Source: Bacillus sp. SJS | GTDB taxonomy: Bacteria; Bacillota; Bacilli; Bacillales; Bacillaceae | Length of the DNA: 64,000 nucleotides | Assembly (NCBI RefSeq): GCF_000732485.2 | Contig: NZ_JAQV02000015.1 | Coordinates: 310,001 to 374,000, forward strand | Direction: 5' to 3' | Shown here: piece after piece, positions 35,997-45,194 of the stretch | Layout: each line of letters starts with the position of its first letter | Position numbering within the stretch: position 1 is the first letter of the stretch | Made by a program: the position numbers and the translations under genes | The notes under the pieces: generated by a model | Seen by the model: the letters and a program-made list of their open reading frames with translations, nothing else | What the model was told of the DNA's origin: nothing | Database searches by the model: none

Positions 35997-37229
35997 ATGA
36001 AAGCAAAAAAAGTATTATTTTCAGTGATTGCCGCTCTATTTCTATTGAATGTTGTCATTCCCAACCACTTGCTTGCAGCAAGTACAGCCAGTACCATGGA
36101 AGGCACTGTATCAAGCTTTCCTAAAACGTATGAGCAGTCCAGAGACCGCTTCCGCACCTATGAAACTGTCTTAAAATCAAGATGGGAAAAGACCGCTAAA
36201 CAGAGCTTTCGGATTTCTGATTCCGAAGACTTAGCAATTGATCTTTTAAAAGCTGATGCAGCAAAATCAAAAGATACATTGATTGTCTTATCTAGCGGTA
36301 CGCATGGAATTGAAGGCTATACAGGATCCGCTATGCAGGATGTTTTCATGAAAGAATTTATTCAGAAATTGAATCCTGATACGACGGGTCTTTATCTCGT
36401 CCACTCCATCAACCCTTGGGGCATGAAGAACTTCCGCCGCTACAACGAGAACAACGTAGATTTGAACAGGAACTTCATTGAAGACTGGAGCAAGTTCGAC
36501 CTGAACAGCAATAAAACATACAAAGAGCTGGAAAACTTTTTCGAACCGAATCGCAAAATCGGAAGCATTGTTGCTCATGATGCAGAATTTACAGCTTCTC
36601 TAGCAAAAACGGCTTTAACTGCCGGTACAGACAAAGTACAAGGGGCTCTTCTCACCGGTCAATACACAAACCCTAAAGGCGTGTACTACGGCGGAACAAA
36701 GGATGAAAAATCAACGGCATTTATGAAGCAGGAATTTGAAAGCATTCTCTCGACTCCTTATAAGCAAATTATTCATATTGATTTACACACTGGGTACGGC
36801 CCGCGCTACCAAATGAGCATCTTCAGTTCATCAGCAGAAACGCTTACACAATATGAGGCTCAGGCAGCCTACCAATATCCGCTTGTCCTGACACCGGATT
36901 CTGAAGATTTTTACGCATCCACTGGAGATATAACCGAGTACTTTACCGCTCTTGCAAAAGAGAAAGCACCGGAAAAAGCATTCTACTCCACAACCTTTGA
37001 ATTTGGGACACTTGGAGACGGCACGCTCGATTCCATTCAATCTCTTAAGCGTACGGTTGAAGAAAATCAGCTTTACCAATATGGCGCTTCGAGCGAGATC
37101 AGCAAATGCATTATTCAGGCACGCTACAAAGAACTTTTCTATCCATATGAAACGAAATGGCGCGAAAAAGCCATCCAGGATTTTAAACAGGCAATGACTG
37201 GAGTTCTAACTTATAAAGGAGCTCTATAA
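35997..37229 (+). CDS. Secreted DUF2817-type M14-like carboxypeptidase, 410 aa
   Basis: A signal peptide of ~30 residues is followed by an M14/succinylglutamate desuccinylase-like metal site. SGTHGIEGYTGS supplies the first His/Glu pair, NNVDLNRNF the substrate-binding Arg, and HIDLHTGYG another zinc His. A downstream Glu, probably in TTFEFGTLG, would be the general base. It is likely an extracellular zinc carboxypeptidase or amidohydrolase; the substrate is unknown. The start was set at ATG 35997 after TGGAGG. It is monocistronic. Confidence 0.85.
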   Translation: MKAKKVLFSVIAALFLLNVVIPNHLLAASTASTMEGTVSSFPKTYEQSRDRFRTYETVLKSRWEKTAKQSFRISDSEDLAIDLLKADAAKSKDTLIVLSSGTHGIEGYTGSAMQDVFMKEFIQKLNPDTTGLYLVHSINPWGMKNFRRYNENNVDLNRNFIEDWSKFDLNSNKTYKELENFFEPNRKIGSIVAHDAEFTASLAKTALTAGTDKVQGALLTGQYTNPKGVYYGGTKDEKSTAFMKQEFESILSTPYKQIIHIDLHTGYGPRYQMSIFSSSAETLTQYEAQAAYQYPLVLTPDSEDFYASTGDITEYFTALAKEKAPEKAFYSTTFEFGTLGDGTLDSIQSLKRTVEENQLYQYGASSEISKCIIQARYKELFYPYETKWREKAIQDFKQAMTGVLTYKGAL

Positions 37230-37231
37230 CA

Positions 37232-37270
37232 GAAAAGCAGAAAGCCATTTTATTGGCTTCCTGCTTTTTA
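37232..37270. terminator. Terminator after the DUF2817 gene
   Basis: AAAAGCAG(A)AAGCC / GGCTT(C)CTGCTTTTT hairpin, convergent with the flavin reductase gene. Confidence 0.85.
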
Positions 37271-37879
37271 TTTCGGACGTTCCATAGAGAAGATTTCCCC
37301 GATTTTCCCGTATTTCGTACCGGCAAGCCGGCTGACGGCTCCAAGCTCTCTCTCCATGATTTTTCCTTCTTTGTATACATTCTTTTTAAAATGGTACTGC
37401 ACAACGCGCCCGATAATAAAATCAACAGCAGGCTCCCCTTCTCTGCCTCCAAGTTCCAAATGCTTTTCCAGGACGCATTCAAAGCGGATTTTTGCTTCCT
37501 CAATTCCTGGCACTTGAATCTGCTGGCTCGGTGTCAAGGTGAGGCCGCTAAAGTCGATTTCACTTTGGTCAGGCGGCAGAGGGGCTGATGTTTCGTTGAT
37601 GCTTCTAACATTCTCCTCATCTGTTACGTGAATAACAAATTCCTTGTTGTTCACGATATTACGGGCGGTGTCCTTCATTTTCCCTTCAGCTCGCTGCACC
37701 GCAATCGTCAGCAGAGGTGGTTCAGATGAGGCTACATTAAAAAAGCTGAATGGCGCACCATTCACTACATCCTCTTCCGAAATGGAGGTGATAAAGGCAA
37801 TCGGCCTTGGAATCACACTGCCAATCAGCAGCTTGTAATTTTCTAAAGCAGATAAATCGTTAGGGTTAATAGAAATCAC
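37268..37879 (-). CDS. Flavin reductase family (DIM6/NTAB) FMN-binding protein, 203 aa
   Basis: It has a flavin reductase split-barrel fold, with conserved GSVIPRPIAFITSIS near the N-terminus and the FMN region NGAPFSFFNVASSEPPLLTIA, plus RFECVLEKHLELGG. Family members bind FMN and reduce flavins or act with oxygenases. No oxygenase neighbour is present. The start is GTG 37879, nine or so bases after AAAGGATG. The divergent LysR regulator 350 bp away might control it. Confidence 0.85.
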   Translation of the reverse strand: MISINPNDLSALENYKLLIGSVIPRPIAFITSISEEDVVNGAPFSFFNVASSEPPLLTIAVQRAEGKMKDTARNIVNNKEFVIHVTDEENVRSINETSAPLPPDQSEIDFSGLTLTPSQQIQVPGIEEAKIRFECVLEKHLELGGREGEPAVDFIIGRVVQYHFKKNVYKEGKIMERELGAVSRLAGTKYGKIGEIFSMERPK

Positions 37880-38229
37880 GTTAACTCATCCTTTCGTGTC
37901 ACTTACAAGAACAGACAGAAGGATCTCCTCTAATTGGCTGCTGCTTCTCGACTGCATTCCCGCTTAGTTTTATTATGTACGAATCCAGGAAGGTCTGGGC
38001 GCTTATAAAAAGGAGCCTCTTTTTTTCTTGAAATATTGGCGGTTAATTGCCTCTGTTGGCTGTTACCCGTTTTCATGAACCTATAATCGCCCGACCTGCG
38101 TTATCTTAAATTTTTAAATCTACTGTTCCAGAGCCTGTTCATTCCATTATCGTATTCAGCATGGCTCCTACTTTTGACAGGCGGCAGAAAGACGGCTACA
38201 GTTAAACCAATAATCTTTAGAGGTGACCT
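37880..38229. other. Intergenic region upstream of the LysR regulator gene
   Basis: 350 bp between divergent genes with no open frame supported by a ribosome binding site. It should contain both promoters and LysR-type binding sites; I could not pick out a convincing one. Confidence 0.3.
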
Positions 38230-39129
38230 ATGGAACTTAGACAGCTGAAATACTTCGTAGAAGCCGTCAGACAAAAAAATTTTACTAGAGCGGCAGAAAA
38301 AATGCTCGTCTCACAGCCTGCTTTAAGCAAAATGATTAAATCTCTCGAGGACGAACTTGGTGTGCCTCTGATTATACACAATTATAAAGGGCTTGAACTA
38401 ACGGATGCCGGCCATTCTGTATACAGGCACGCTGTCCAAATGATCGGAATCGAAGAAGATATTCTTTCCTCTGTCATCGATGTGAAGGGTCTCAGCAGCG
38501 GAACCATTAAAATAGGAATACCGCCTATTATCGGAAGCCTCTTTTTCCCAAAGGTGCTCGCAGCCTTTCACTCAGCCCATCCCAATATCAAGATTCACAT
38601 TACTGAATTTGGAGCGAAAAAGGTAGTCGAAAGTGTGCTTGCAGGGGAAATTGAGATGGGGGTAGCCGTTCTTCCTGTAGACGATGAAAGCTTTAGGACC
38701 TACCCAATCGTGGACGAAGAAATGGTTCTTCTTGTAAACGAATCCCATCCTCTCGCTTCAAGCAGCGAAGTGGAGCTTTCCCAGCTAAGCAGCGAAAACT
38801 TTATCTTTTACAGCGAAGACTTTGCCCTTTATGAGCTGATGCGTGAATACTGCATCAACGCAGGGTTCGAACCGAACATTCTATTTCAAAGCTCCCAATG
38901 GGATTTCATGTCCGAAATGGCTGCTGCGGGAATCGGTGTCACAATCCTCCCCCAGTCCATATGCACCCGTATCACAAGCAGTCAAATTAGAAAAATACCG
39001 ATACAAAACCCAGCCATTCCCTGGCGGCTCGCCATCATCATAGCAAAAGACAAATACACGACATTTGCTGGAAGAGCCTTTATTGACTTTATTCTTGGAA
39101 TGAAGGATCGGCTTCGGATGGGGGAATGA
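38230..39129 (+). CDS. LysR-family regulator, CidR-like, 299 aa
   Basis: The N-terminal winged helix (MELRQLKYFVEAVRQKNFTRAAEK, VSQPALSKMIKSLE) is followed by a type-2 periplasmic-binding effector domain. The C-terminal half contains QSSQWDFMSEMAAAGIGVTILPQ, similar to CidR/YwbI regulators of cidAB, and cidAB lies 1 kb downstream on the same strand. A role in acetate or overflow-metabolism control of cidAB is inferred from that. An alternative target is the divergent flavin reductase. Confidence 0.8.
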   Translation: MELRQLKYFVEAVRQKNFTRAAEKMLVSQPALSKMIKSLEDELGVPLIIHNYKGLELTDAGHSVYRHAVQMIGIEEDILSSVIDVKGLSSGTIKIGIPPIIGSLFFPKVLAAFHSAHPNIKIHITEFGAKKVVESVLAGEIEMGVAVLPVDDESFRTYPIVDEEMVLLVNESHPLASSSEVELSQLSSENFIFYSEDFALYELMREYCINAGFEPNILFQSSQWDFMSEMAAAGIGVTILPQSICTRITSSQIRKIPIQNPAIPWRLAIIIAKDKYTTFAGRAFIDFILGMKDRLRMGE

Positions 39130-39171
39130 AAAAACTGTTAAGAAGTCCTGCTGAGAGGAAATGGTTAAAAT

Positions 39172-39205
39172 TGCCCGCCGGAACGCATCAGGGCGGGTTT
39201 TTTTA
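39172..39205 (+). terminator. Terminator after the LysR gene
   Basis: GCCCGCC-GGAACGCATCA-GGGCGGG stem (offset pairing CCCGCC/GGCGGG) plus T7. Confidence 0.85.
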
Positions 39206-39337
39206 TTAACGAGAAATTTGAACAGGTATAGGTTAGGCTGATTGGAGCAGAAATCAGCCAGATCCAATCCATTTTATAAAGTTAGTTCTTAGTACTGGTT
39301 GTGTTGTAAAAAAAAGATAGATTCAAAATAAGATTAC

Positions 39338-39454
39338 TTGATAGCGGCGGACCTCCCTTGGGAGCAGCGGAACAGGTGAGATCCCGCAGGCGATTGCGCC
39401 GAGGAGACTCACCGCCCGCCCAAGGATAAGCAAGCAGCCTGGAGCCGCCATCAA
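39338..39454. repeat. GC-rich multi-stem palindromic element
   Basis: Outer arms TTGAT-GCGGCGG and CCGCC-ATCAA enclose GTGAG...CTCAC and GGCG-ATT-CGCC stems. It is much more GC-rich than its surroundings. It resembles a repeat I recall from intergenic regions of many Bacillaceae, but copy number cannot be checked here. The remaining sequence (39206-39670) is AT-rich, with a TATAAT-like stretch near 39590 and nothing else identified. Confidence 0.6.
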
Positions 39455-39670
39455 CCTCGTCGAACTGTTTGCCAAAATAACAATATTTGCGAAAACATTC
39501 AAAGTTAAAAACTGACTTTACCAGCCCCCGTATCCATTCATATCAGCAAAGATTGCCCGGATCCCAACCATAACCAAAAGTTATACCACTTATAATATTT
39601 ATATATTTCACGAATAGCATTCCTCCATGCTATCGTTATACATAGAGCGAAACAGAGAGGAGAATATTCA

Positions 39671-40084
39671 TTGTCTAAAACATTTGACCGCCATCAGCAA
39701 GGCCTTGATAAGCTTATGGAGTACACTTTAAAAACGAATGATGATATTTCAACACATCTGCGGATTGTAGATGAGCTGAAGGATATTGCTCCTGATGTCG
39801 GAGATATGATTATTGATTTTGCCTATGGAGAGGTTTACTCACGCGAGGGATTAACGAATAAACAAAGAGCGCTTGTTACAATTTCCTCCCTTGTCACACA
39901 AGGGACAGAGCCGCAGCTGGAGCTTCACTTAAATACAGGCTTAACAGCCGGATTGACTCCTAAAGAAATTACGGAATCCATCATTCAGCTTGTTCCATAC
40001 ACAGGCTTCCCTAAGGTTTTGAACGCTCTGGCTGTTGCAAAGAAAGTATTTGCTCAGCGTGTGGACGATAAAAAAGAAGAGTAA
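39671..40084 (+). CDS. Carboxymuconolactone decarboxylase (AhpD-like) family protein, 137 aa
   Basis: This is an all-helical CMD-domain protein with the conserved block YSREGLTNKQRALVTISSLVTQG and the later HLNTGLTAGLTPKEI, EVYSREG being the family Glu region. The CxxC of AhpD is absent (no Cys in the domain), so peroxidase activity is unlikely. Related proteins are gamma-carboxymuconolactone decarboxylase-like and of uncertain function. The start is TTG 39671 after GAGAGGAG. The cidAB genes follow 57 bp later, with a hairpin in between. Confidence 0.85.
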   Translation: MSKTFDRHQQGLDKLMEYTLKTNDDISTHLRIVDELKDIAPDVGDMIIDFAYGEVYSREGLTNKQRALVTISSLVTQGTEPQLELHLNTGLTAGLTPKEITESIIQLVPYTGFPKVLNALAVAKKVFAQRVDDKKEE

Positions 40085-40093
40085 TAACGTTTA

Positions 40094-40121
40094 CAAAGAG
40101 CCTGTCCGGGCTCTTTGTTTC
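40094..40121 (+). terminator. Hairpin between the CMD gene and cidA
   Basis: CAAAGAGCC-TGTCC-GGGCTCTTTG with only three T after it. It could be a partial terminator, allowing some cidAB expression from the CMD promoter. Confidence 0.65.
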
Positions 40122-40141
40122 ATGAGAAAGGAGGGATTGAA

Positions 40142-40519
40142 ATGAAGTGGATTCTGCTTATTAGCCAGATAGCCTTTATACATTGTTTTTATTTTCTTGG
40201 AGTATGGCTTACGGGAGTGTTTTCTCTTCCAATTCCATCCGGCATGATCGGGATGGCTATTCTTCTCCTTGCCCTGACTTTTAAGATCATTAAGTTGGAG
40301 TGGGTCGAAAAAGGAGCAGCCTGGCTTCTCGCAGAATTGCTGCTGTTTTTCGTTCCGTCTGCCGTTGGGATTGTTGATTATACAGAATTGTTCGGCTGGA
40401 TTGGGCTTCAAATGCTTGGCATCATTCTAATCAGCACGTTTTTGGTTATGGGTGCAACGGCCTTTACCGCAGAGAGAATTAATAACCGCAGAAGGGAGGC
40501 CGTTCCAGATGCTGATTGA
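40142..40519 (+). CDS. cidA: CidA/LrgA holin-like protein, 125 aa
   Basis: Four hydrophobic segments and the family motif PIPSGMIGMAILLLAL (about 31-46) identify the CidA/LrgA family. These proteins form membrane oligomers and, with CidB/LrgB, influence lysis, overflow acetate/pyruvate handling and, in B. subtilis (YwbH), pyruvate transport-related roles. The start was set at ATG 40142 after AAAGGAGGG. The gene overlaps cidB by 11 bp, so the two are translated together. Confidence 0.88.
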   Translation: MKWILLISQIAFIHCFYFLGVWLTGVFSLPIPSGMIGMAILLLALTFKIIKLEWVEKGAAWLLAELLLFFVPSAVGIVDYTELFGWIGLQMLGIILISTFLVMGATAFTAERINNRRREAVPDAD

Positions 40520-41204
40520 GCTAATGCTTGCAACCCTTATCACTTATCTAGTATATAAATTTGGCAAATTCGCTTATCGAAAACATGCATTCCCTTTGCT
40601 TCATCCCCTCCTGGTCTGTCCCATTATACTAATTGGCCTGATTCGTCTATTTGACATTTCGGCCTCAGAATATATGGAGCATTCGAGGCTGCTTACGCAT
40701 ATGCTCGGTCCCGCTACAGTCGCATTTGCTGTACCGATTTACAAGCATGCTGGCCTGATTAAAAAATACACGGCTGAAATTTTCTTTAGTGTAACGGCCG
40801 GTTCTGTAGCTGCCATTCTCACTTCTTTTTTTCTTGCATTATGGGTTCATATAAATGGAGACTGGATAATCAGTATTTTGCCAAGGTCCATAACGACTCC
40901 AATCGCGATTGAAGTATCGAAGGAAATCGGCGGGCTTCCTGCACTCACCACCGTTTTTGTCATCATAACCGGAATAATCGGAGGAATCATTGGACCTTCT
41001 ATCATCAAGTGGATGTCCATAAAAACACCGATTGCAAAAGGCTTGATGCTCGGTATGGCTGCCCATGGGGTCGGAACATCCAAAGCTATGGAATATGGAG
41101 AACTTGAAGGAACATTTTCCAGCCTGTCCATGATATTAGCTGGATTTCTTACCCTCCTGTGGGGATACTCCCTAATCCCGGTTCTGCTTCGGTTTATTTC
41201 TTAA
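40509..41204 (+). CDS. cidB: CidB/LrgB family membrane protein, 231 aa
   Basis: Eight or so membrane helices are present, with the LrgB family signature ATVAFAVPIYKHAGLIKKY, the IEVSKEIGGLPALTTVFVI segment and AHGVGTSKAMEYGE. It works with CidA. ATG 40509 was chosen (GGGAGG nine bases before it) instead of an upstream in-frame codon inside cidA. The terminator follows directly at the stop codon. Confidence 0.9.
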   Translation: MLIELMLATLITYLVYKFGKFAYRKHAFPLLHPLLVCPIILIGLIRLFDISASEYMEHSRLLTHMLGPATVAFAVPIYKHAGLIKKYTAEIFFSVTAGSVAAILTSFFLALWVHINGDWIISILPRSITTPIAIEVSKEIGGLPALTTVFVIITGIIGGIIGPSIIKWMSIKTPIAKGLMLGMAAHGVGTSKAMEYGELEGTFSSLSMILAGFLTLLWGYSLIPVLLRFIS

Positions 41205-41243
41205 AAAGCTTGTACCTGATTAAACTGCAGGGCAAGCTTTTTA
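41203..41243 (+). terminator. cidAB terminator
   Basis: AAAAAGCTTG(TAC)CTG..CAG(GG)CAAGCTTTTT long hairpin ending in T-run. Confidence 0.85.
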
Positions 41244-41321
41244 TGTCTTTTATAATGGATGCCGTTTTTAATAGGCTCTTTGAATTCCATTTTGCTCCAG
41301 CAGGGGAGTTGGGAAAAATCC

Positions 41322-42558
41322 CTATTGAACGGATTTAAATACAAGGACCGTATTATGACCGCCAAAACCGAGGGAATTGCTCATTGCCGCATGTAAAACG
41401 GTTTTTCTAGCAACCCCAGGTACGTAGTCTAAATCACAATCCGGGTCCGGTTCATCCAAATTCAAGGTGGGAGGAATCACTCCTGTTTTTAATGTCATTA
41501 AAGTGAAGATTGCCTCAATTGCACCGGCTGCACCCATCATATGGCCCGTCATGGACTTAGTTGAACTGATTGGAATGTTATACGCGTGTTTTCCGAAAAA
41601 CCCTTTAATTGCTTCAGTTTCTATTTTGTCATTGTAAATCGTGGCTGTCCCGTGAGCGTTTATATATTTGATCTCTTCCTTATCCAGTCTGGATTGCCCG
41701 AGTGCCAGCTCCATTGCTCTTACTGCTCCTTCTCCCCCTGATGCCGGGCTCGTAATATGAAACGCATCTGCCGCTGAGCCATAGCCTGTAATTTCTCCAT
41801 ATATGTCCGCCCCTCTATTTATAGCGGATTCAAGTGACTCCAAAATGAGCGCTGCCGCCCCTTCCCCCATCACCAGCCCATCCCGGTTTCGGCTAAAAGG
41901 GCGGCAGGACGTATTTGGATCCGGATTAGCAGAAATGGCTCCCATCGCACAAAACGCTCCAACACCGAGGGGGGTAATAGAAGCTTCCGTTCCCCCGGCA
42001 ATCATCATATCAGCCTCCCCCCGCTGTATGACCCTCATTGCGTCTCCCACTGCGCTTGCACCGGATGCACAGGATAAAACCGTGCAATTGTTCACTCCTT
42101 TTGCCTGCAGCGCAATAGAGACCTGACTTGATGCCATGTTGGATATCACCATTGTTGTTGCAAAGGGATACAAGCTCTTGTACCCCCCCTTCCTGCAAAC
42201 TCTTAAAGCTTTCTTCAAAGCTTTCAATCCCCCCTATGGCTGTCCCAAACCATACACCAATCCGCTCCGATTCAACATCCATCCCGATTTGAATTCCAGC
42301 ATCCTGAACAGCCATCACCGATGAAGCAATCGCATACTGTGCAAACCGGTCCATTCGATGACGGTCATTCACTTTTACATAATCTGATAACCTGAAATCC
42401 CTCACCTCAGCAGCCGTTTTCGCTGAGAATCCGGACGTATCAAACCGGGTTAGCTCCCCAATCCCTGAAATGCCTTGTACAGCAGAATCCCATGTTGCTT
42501 TCATACTATTTCCCATCCCTGTTACAGCTCCAACTCCGGTAACAACCACCCTTTTCAA
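41322..42558 (-). pseudogene. Beta-ketoacyl-ACP synthase II (FabF) paralogue with a frameshift
   Basis: Two overlapping frames together make one FabF-like protein of ~411 aa. The first frame starts at TTG 42558 (GGAAGGGGGG upstream; KRVVVTGVGAVTGMGNS) and runs to ..QEGGVQEL. The second takes over at YPFATTMVISNMASSQVSIA. A single extra base near 42171-42176 accounts for the break. Active-site residues are otherwise intact: Cys in SCASGA, His in NAHGTAT, Lys and His in STKSMTGH. No fabH is adjacent, so this is probably a second, non-essential copy. It may be a recent pseudogene, a base-calling error or, less likely, a programmed shift. Confidence 0.8.
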
Positions 42559-42698
42559 ACAAATCCCCCCTTCCTCCCTTTCTACCATTTAATTAACATA
42601 AATACAATATTTTACAAAACAAAAGACATGCACCATTAAGGCGCATGCCTTTTATCATTATTCCTGCAAACTGCACGAGCCCCTGCAGGGAAAGCAGA

Positions 42699-43079
42699 CT
42701 ACACAAAGAATGGCATAGCAATTAAAGCTAGTAAAAAGAAACCACTAACAACAACCCCAAACAGCGACAGGATATGTCTCCTAGTCTCCCTGACATATTT
42801 CCATTCCATGAATGCCCGGAAGAGACAAAGAACCATAGAATAGATAAATGCTATGATACCCGGAGAATAAGAAAAAATAATACCAGCTGCTAAAACGACC
42901 CAGAACATAATAAAGAGTGCTGTTTCTCCAGCGCGGTGCACATTGTTTATACTGCGGTAAATCCATCCTTCTCCCCGATCAATCTTAAACTTCTTTATTA
43001 GCCACTTTTCCATTCTCCAGAAAAGTAAGAGAATCAAGATAATCACCACAAGAATATAGCCCCAAGGCAATGACTCCAC
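42699..43079 (-). CDS. Multi-helix membrane protein, DUF4181-like, 126 aa
   Basis: Four hydrophobic segments are present (about 6-20, 54-72, 76-90, 106-123), with conserved-looking WRMEKWLIKKF after the first and FMEWKYVRETRRHILSLFG before the last. This arrangement reminds me of the DUF4181 family common in Bacillus, whose function is unknown; the assignment is tentative. It lies between the ABC-F gene and the frameshifted fabF copy on the same strand but is not clearly in an operon with either. Confidence 0.6.
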   Translation of the reverse strand: MESLPWGYILVVIILILLLFWRMEKWLIKKFKIDRGEGWIYRSINNVHRAGETALFIMFWVVLAAGIIFSYSPGIIAFIYSMVLCLFRAFMEWKYVRETRRHILSLFGVVVSGFFLLALIAMPFFV

Positions 43080-43188
43080 CTCCCCATCATGAATTTACCA
43101 TATTATAGAAGATAACAGAATTTATTTTTCATAAGCACCCTAATCAGAGGAAATGATTGAAATTCAAACCTGCTGAGAGCTGAAAAAG

Positions 43189-43217
43189 AAAAAACGTCCC
43201 TTCAAGTGAAAGGACGT
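43189..43217 (-). terminator. Terminator of the ABC-F gene
   Basis: ACGTCCTTTCACTTGAAGGGACGT hairpin followed by T-run on the minus strand. Confidence 0.88.
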
Positions 43218-43229
43218 CATCTTCTTGAA

Positions 43230-45059
43230 CTATATGATCGAATCCAGCTGATCGTACAATTTCCCCCATCTGGCTTTTAATTCAGAGAAATCTCTGGATT
43301 CAGAAGTTAGGCTTTTCAGCCGTTCTTCAATGGCTATAAGCTCTTCCTCAATTTCCTCCGCCGTCATTTCTTTTGCTGCTGGTACTTTTGGCGGTGCAGA
43401 AAACGTGCTTTGTTCAGCGGCGGCCGCGAAAACAGGCTCCATTTTTTCTCTCGTCCAGGAGTAGCCTCCTTCAAATGGATAAACCTTGCCTCCGTGTATC
43501 CAAGCTGTTTTCGTAAACAGTTTTTCTAAAAAATATCGATCATGGGACACTGCCAGTACGGTCCCATCAAATTGCTCAATTGCATCCTCCAATACCTCAC
43601 GCGACTCAATATCCAGATGGTTTGTCGGTTCATCCAGTATTAAAAGATTGATGTCTTTTTGCATCAGCTTCGCAAGCTGGATTCTCATCCGTTCTCCTCC
43701 GCTTGTGTTTTCCATATTCTTGAAAACGGACGCACCGTAAAAAAGGAATTTTGCCAACGTGTGTCTTGCATCTTCCTCAATCATGGAAAGGCCTTCACGA
43801 AAATATTGGATAACGGTCATTTTCCCCTCTGCTGCAGAAATCAGCTGCTGGGCAAGGTATCCTGCCTTTACACTGCTGCCGAGCCGTGCTATACCGCAAT
43901 CCGGCTTCACTTCACCTAAAATCATCCTGATAAGAGTAGACTTGCCTGATCCATTTTCTCCGACGATTGCCAGACGGTCACGGTATAAGATCTCTAAATT
44001 TACTTCCGAGAAAAGTTTATTCCCGCTGAATTCCTTCGCTGCACCCTCTATCGTTATTGCTCTTTTGCCGCTTCGCTCCGAGCCTTCGAACTGCAGACCC
44101 ATTTTCCTGTGCTCCAAAACCGGTCGCTTCAGCTTCTCCATTCGTTCCAATGCCCGTTCCATATTCCGAGCGCGTTTATGAAGGCTTTCACTCGGTGGAT
44201 TTGCCTGATTCGCCCATTCTTTAAGCTGCTTGATCGCTTCCTTCATCTTTCTAATCTTTTTTTGCTGCTCCTGATAGGCTTGAAATTCATTTAGCAGCCT
44301 TTTCTGTTTTTTATCTATGAATTTCGAGTACTTGCCGGGATAGACCGTTATTTCCCCTTCGTCCAAATCCATAATTTTCGTTGATGTTTCGTCAAGAAAT
44401 TGCCTGTCATGAGAAATGAGAACCACCGTTCCCTTGTATTCCTTTAGAAACTGTTCAAGCCATTCCACAGCATGTATATCTAAGTGGTTTGTCGGTTCAT
44501 CTAGCAGCAGGAGTTCAGGCTCCTGAAGCAAAATCAGCCCGAGTCCGACCTTCGTCTTTTCTCCTCCGCTCAGCGAATGAAAAGGCTGATTCAGCAACTC
44601 TTTGATTCTCAGTCCTGCTGCCACTTTATTCAGCTTGGCATCCGCCTCATATCCTCCACCCCTTTCAAATTGCTCCTGCAGGCTGCCGTATTGGGTAAGT
44701 TTCCTATCTAAATCAAACGAATTGGCAGATGCCATCTCTTTTTCAAGTATGGTCATCTGTTCTTTTATAGCAAGCAATTCAGTAAAAGCTCTCCGCAGCA
44801 TTCCCTCTGCCGTTTCTCCCTGTTTAGATTTCGGAATTTGCGCAAGATATCCCGTTTTCGCCCCCCTGCGAATGGAAATAACACCCCCGTCAGGTTCCTC
44901 GATCCCTTTTACTAACTTAAAAATAGTTGTCTTACCTGTTCCATTCCTTCCGACTAATCCAATCCTGTCATTTTCATGTATTTCAAACGATACGTTTTCA
45001 AACAGCATGTGTCCTCCAAAGGACTTGGAAATATTTTGACCCGAACAAATAATCATCAT
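43230..45059 (-). CDS. ABC-F family ATPase, ribosome-associated (possible antibiotic-resistance type), 609 aa
   Basis: Two ATP-binding cassettes are present in one chain without membrane segments. Walker A motifs are GRNGTGKTT and GENGSGKST, signatures LSGGEKTK and TSGGERMR, and Walker B LLLLDEPTNHLDI and LLILDEPTNHLDI. The linker (about 235-325) is a Lys/Glu-rich helical hairpin, the P-site tRNA interaction motif region, and a C-terminal coiled coil follows. ABC-F proteins act on ribosomes, either as translation factors or as protection against 50S-targeting drugs. The start is at the tandem ATG 45059 after AAGGAG. The upstream leader peptide and terminator strongly suggest drug-inducible expression. 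Confidence 0.88.
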   Translation of the reverse strand: MMIICSGQNISKSFGGHMLFENVSFEIHENDRIGLVGRNGTGKTTIFKLVKGIEEPDGGVISIRRGAKTGYLAQIPKSKQGETAEGMLRRAFTELLAIKEQMTILEKEMASANSFDLDRKLTQYGSLQEQFERGGGYEADAKLNKVAAGLRIKELLNQPFHSLSGGEKTKVGLGLILLQEPELLLLDEPTNHLDIHAVEWLEQFLKEYKGTVVLISHDRQFLDETSTKIMDLDEGEITVYPGKYSKFIDKKQKRLLNEFQAYQEQQKKIRKMKEAIKQLKEWANQANPPSESLHKRARNMERALERMEKLKRPVLEHRKMGLQFEGSERSGKRAITIEGAAKEFSGNKLFSEVNLEILYRDRLAIVGENGSGKSTLIRMILGEVKPDCGIARLGSSVKAGYLAQQLISAAEGKMTVIQYFREGLSMIEEDARHTLAKFLFYGASVFKNMENTSGGERMRIQLAKLMQKDINLLILDEPTNHLDIESREVLEDAIEQFDGTVLAVSHDRYFLEKLFTKTAWIHGGKVYPFEGGYSWTREKMEPVFAAAAEQSTFSAPPKVPAAKEMTAEEIEEELIAIEERLKSLTSESRDFSELKARWGKLYDQLDSII

Positions 45060-45130
45060 TATTACTCCTTTTTCAATGGTTTTTTTATTTAAAGGAGCAT
45101 AGCTGTTTAAAAAACCTATAAATACGGACA

Positions 45131-45159
45131 CAAAAAGAGAGAGCTAACAAGCCCTCCCT
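45131..45159 (-). promoter_or_regulatory. Attenuator terminator in the ABC-F leader
   Basis: On the minus strand AGGGAGGGCT-TGTT-AGCTCTCTCT pairs over 10 bp (two G-U) and ends in TTTTTG, between the 44-codon leader gene and the ABC-F start. As it precedes rather than follows the gene, it should act as an attenuator relieved when ribosomes stall upstream. Confidence 0.78.
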
Positions 45160-45194
45160 AATCGCACAGATATTTAGGCGGATAAGAGATCTTC

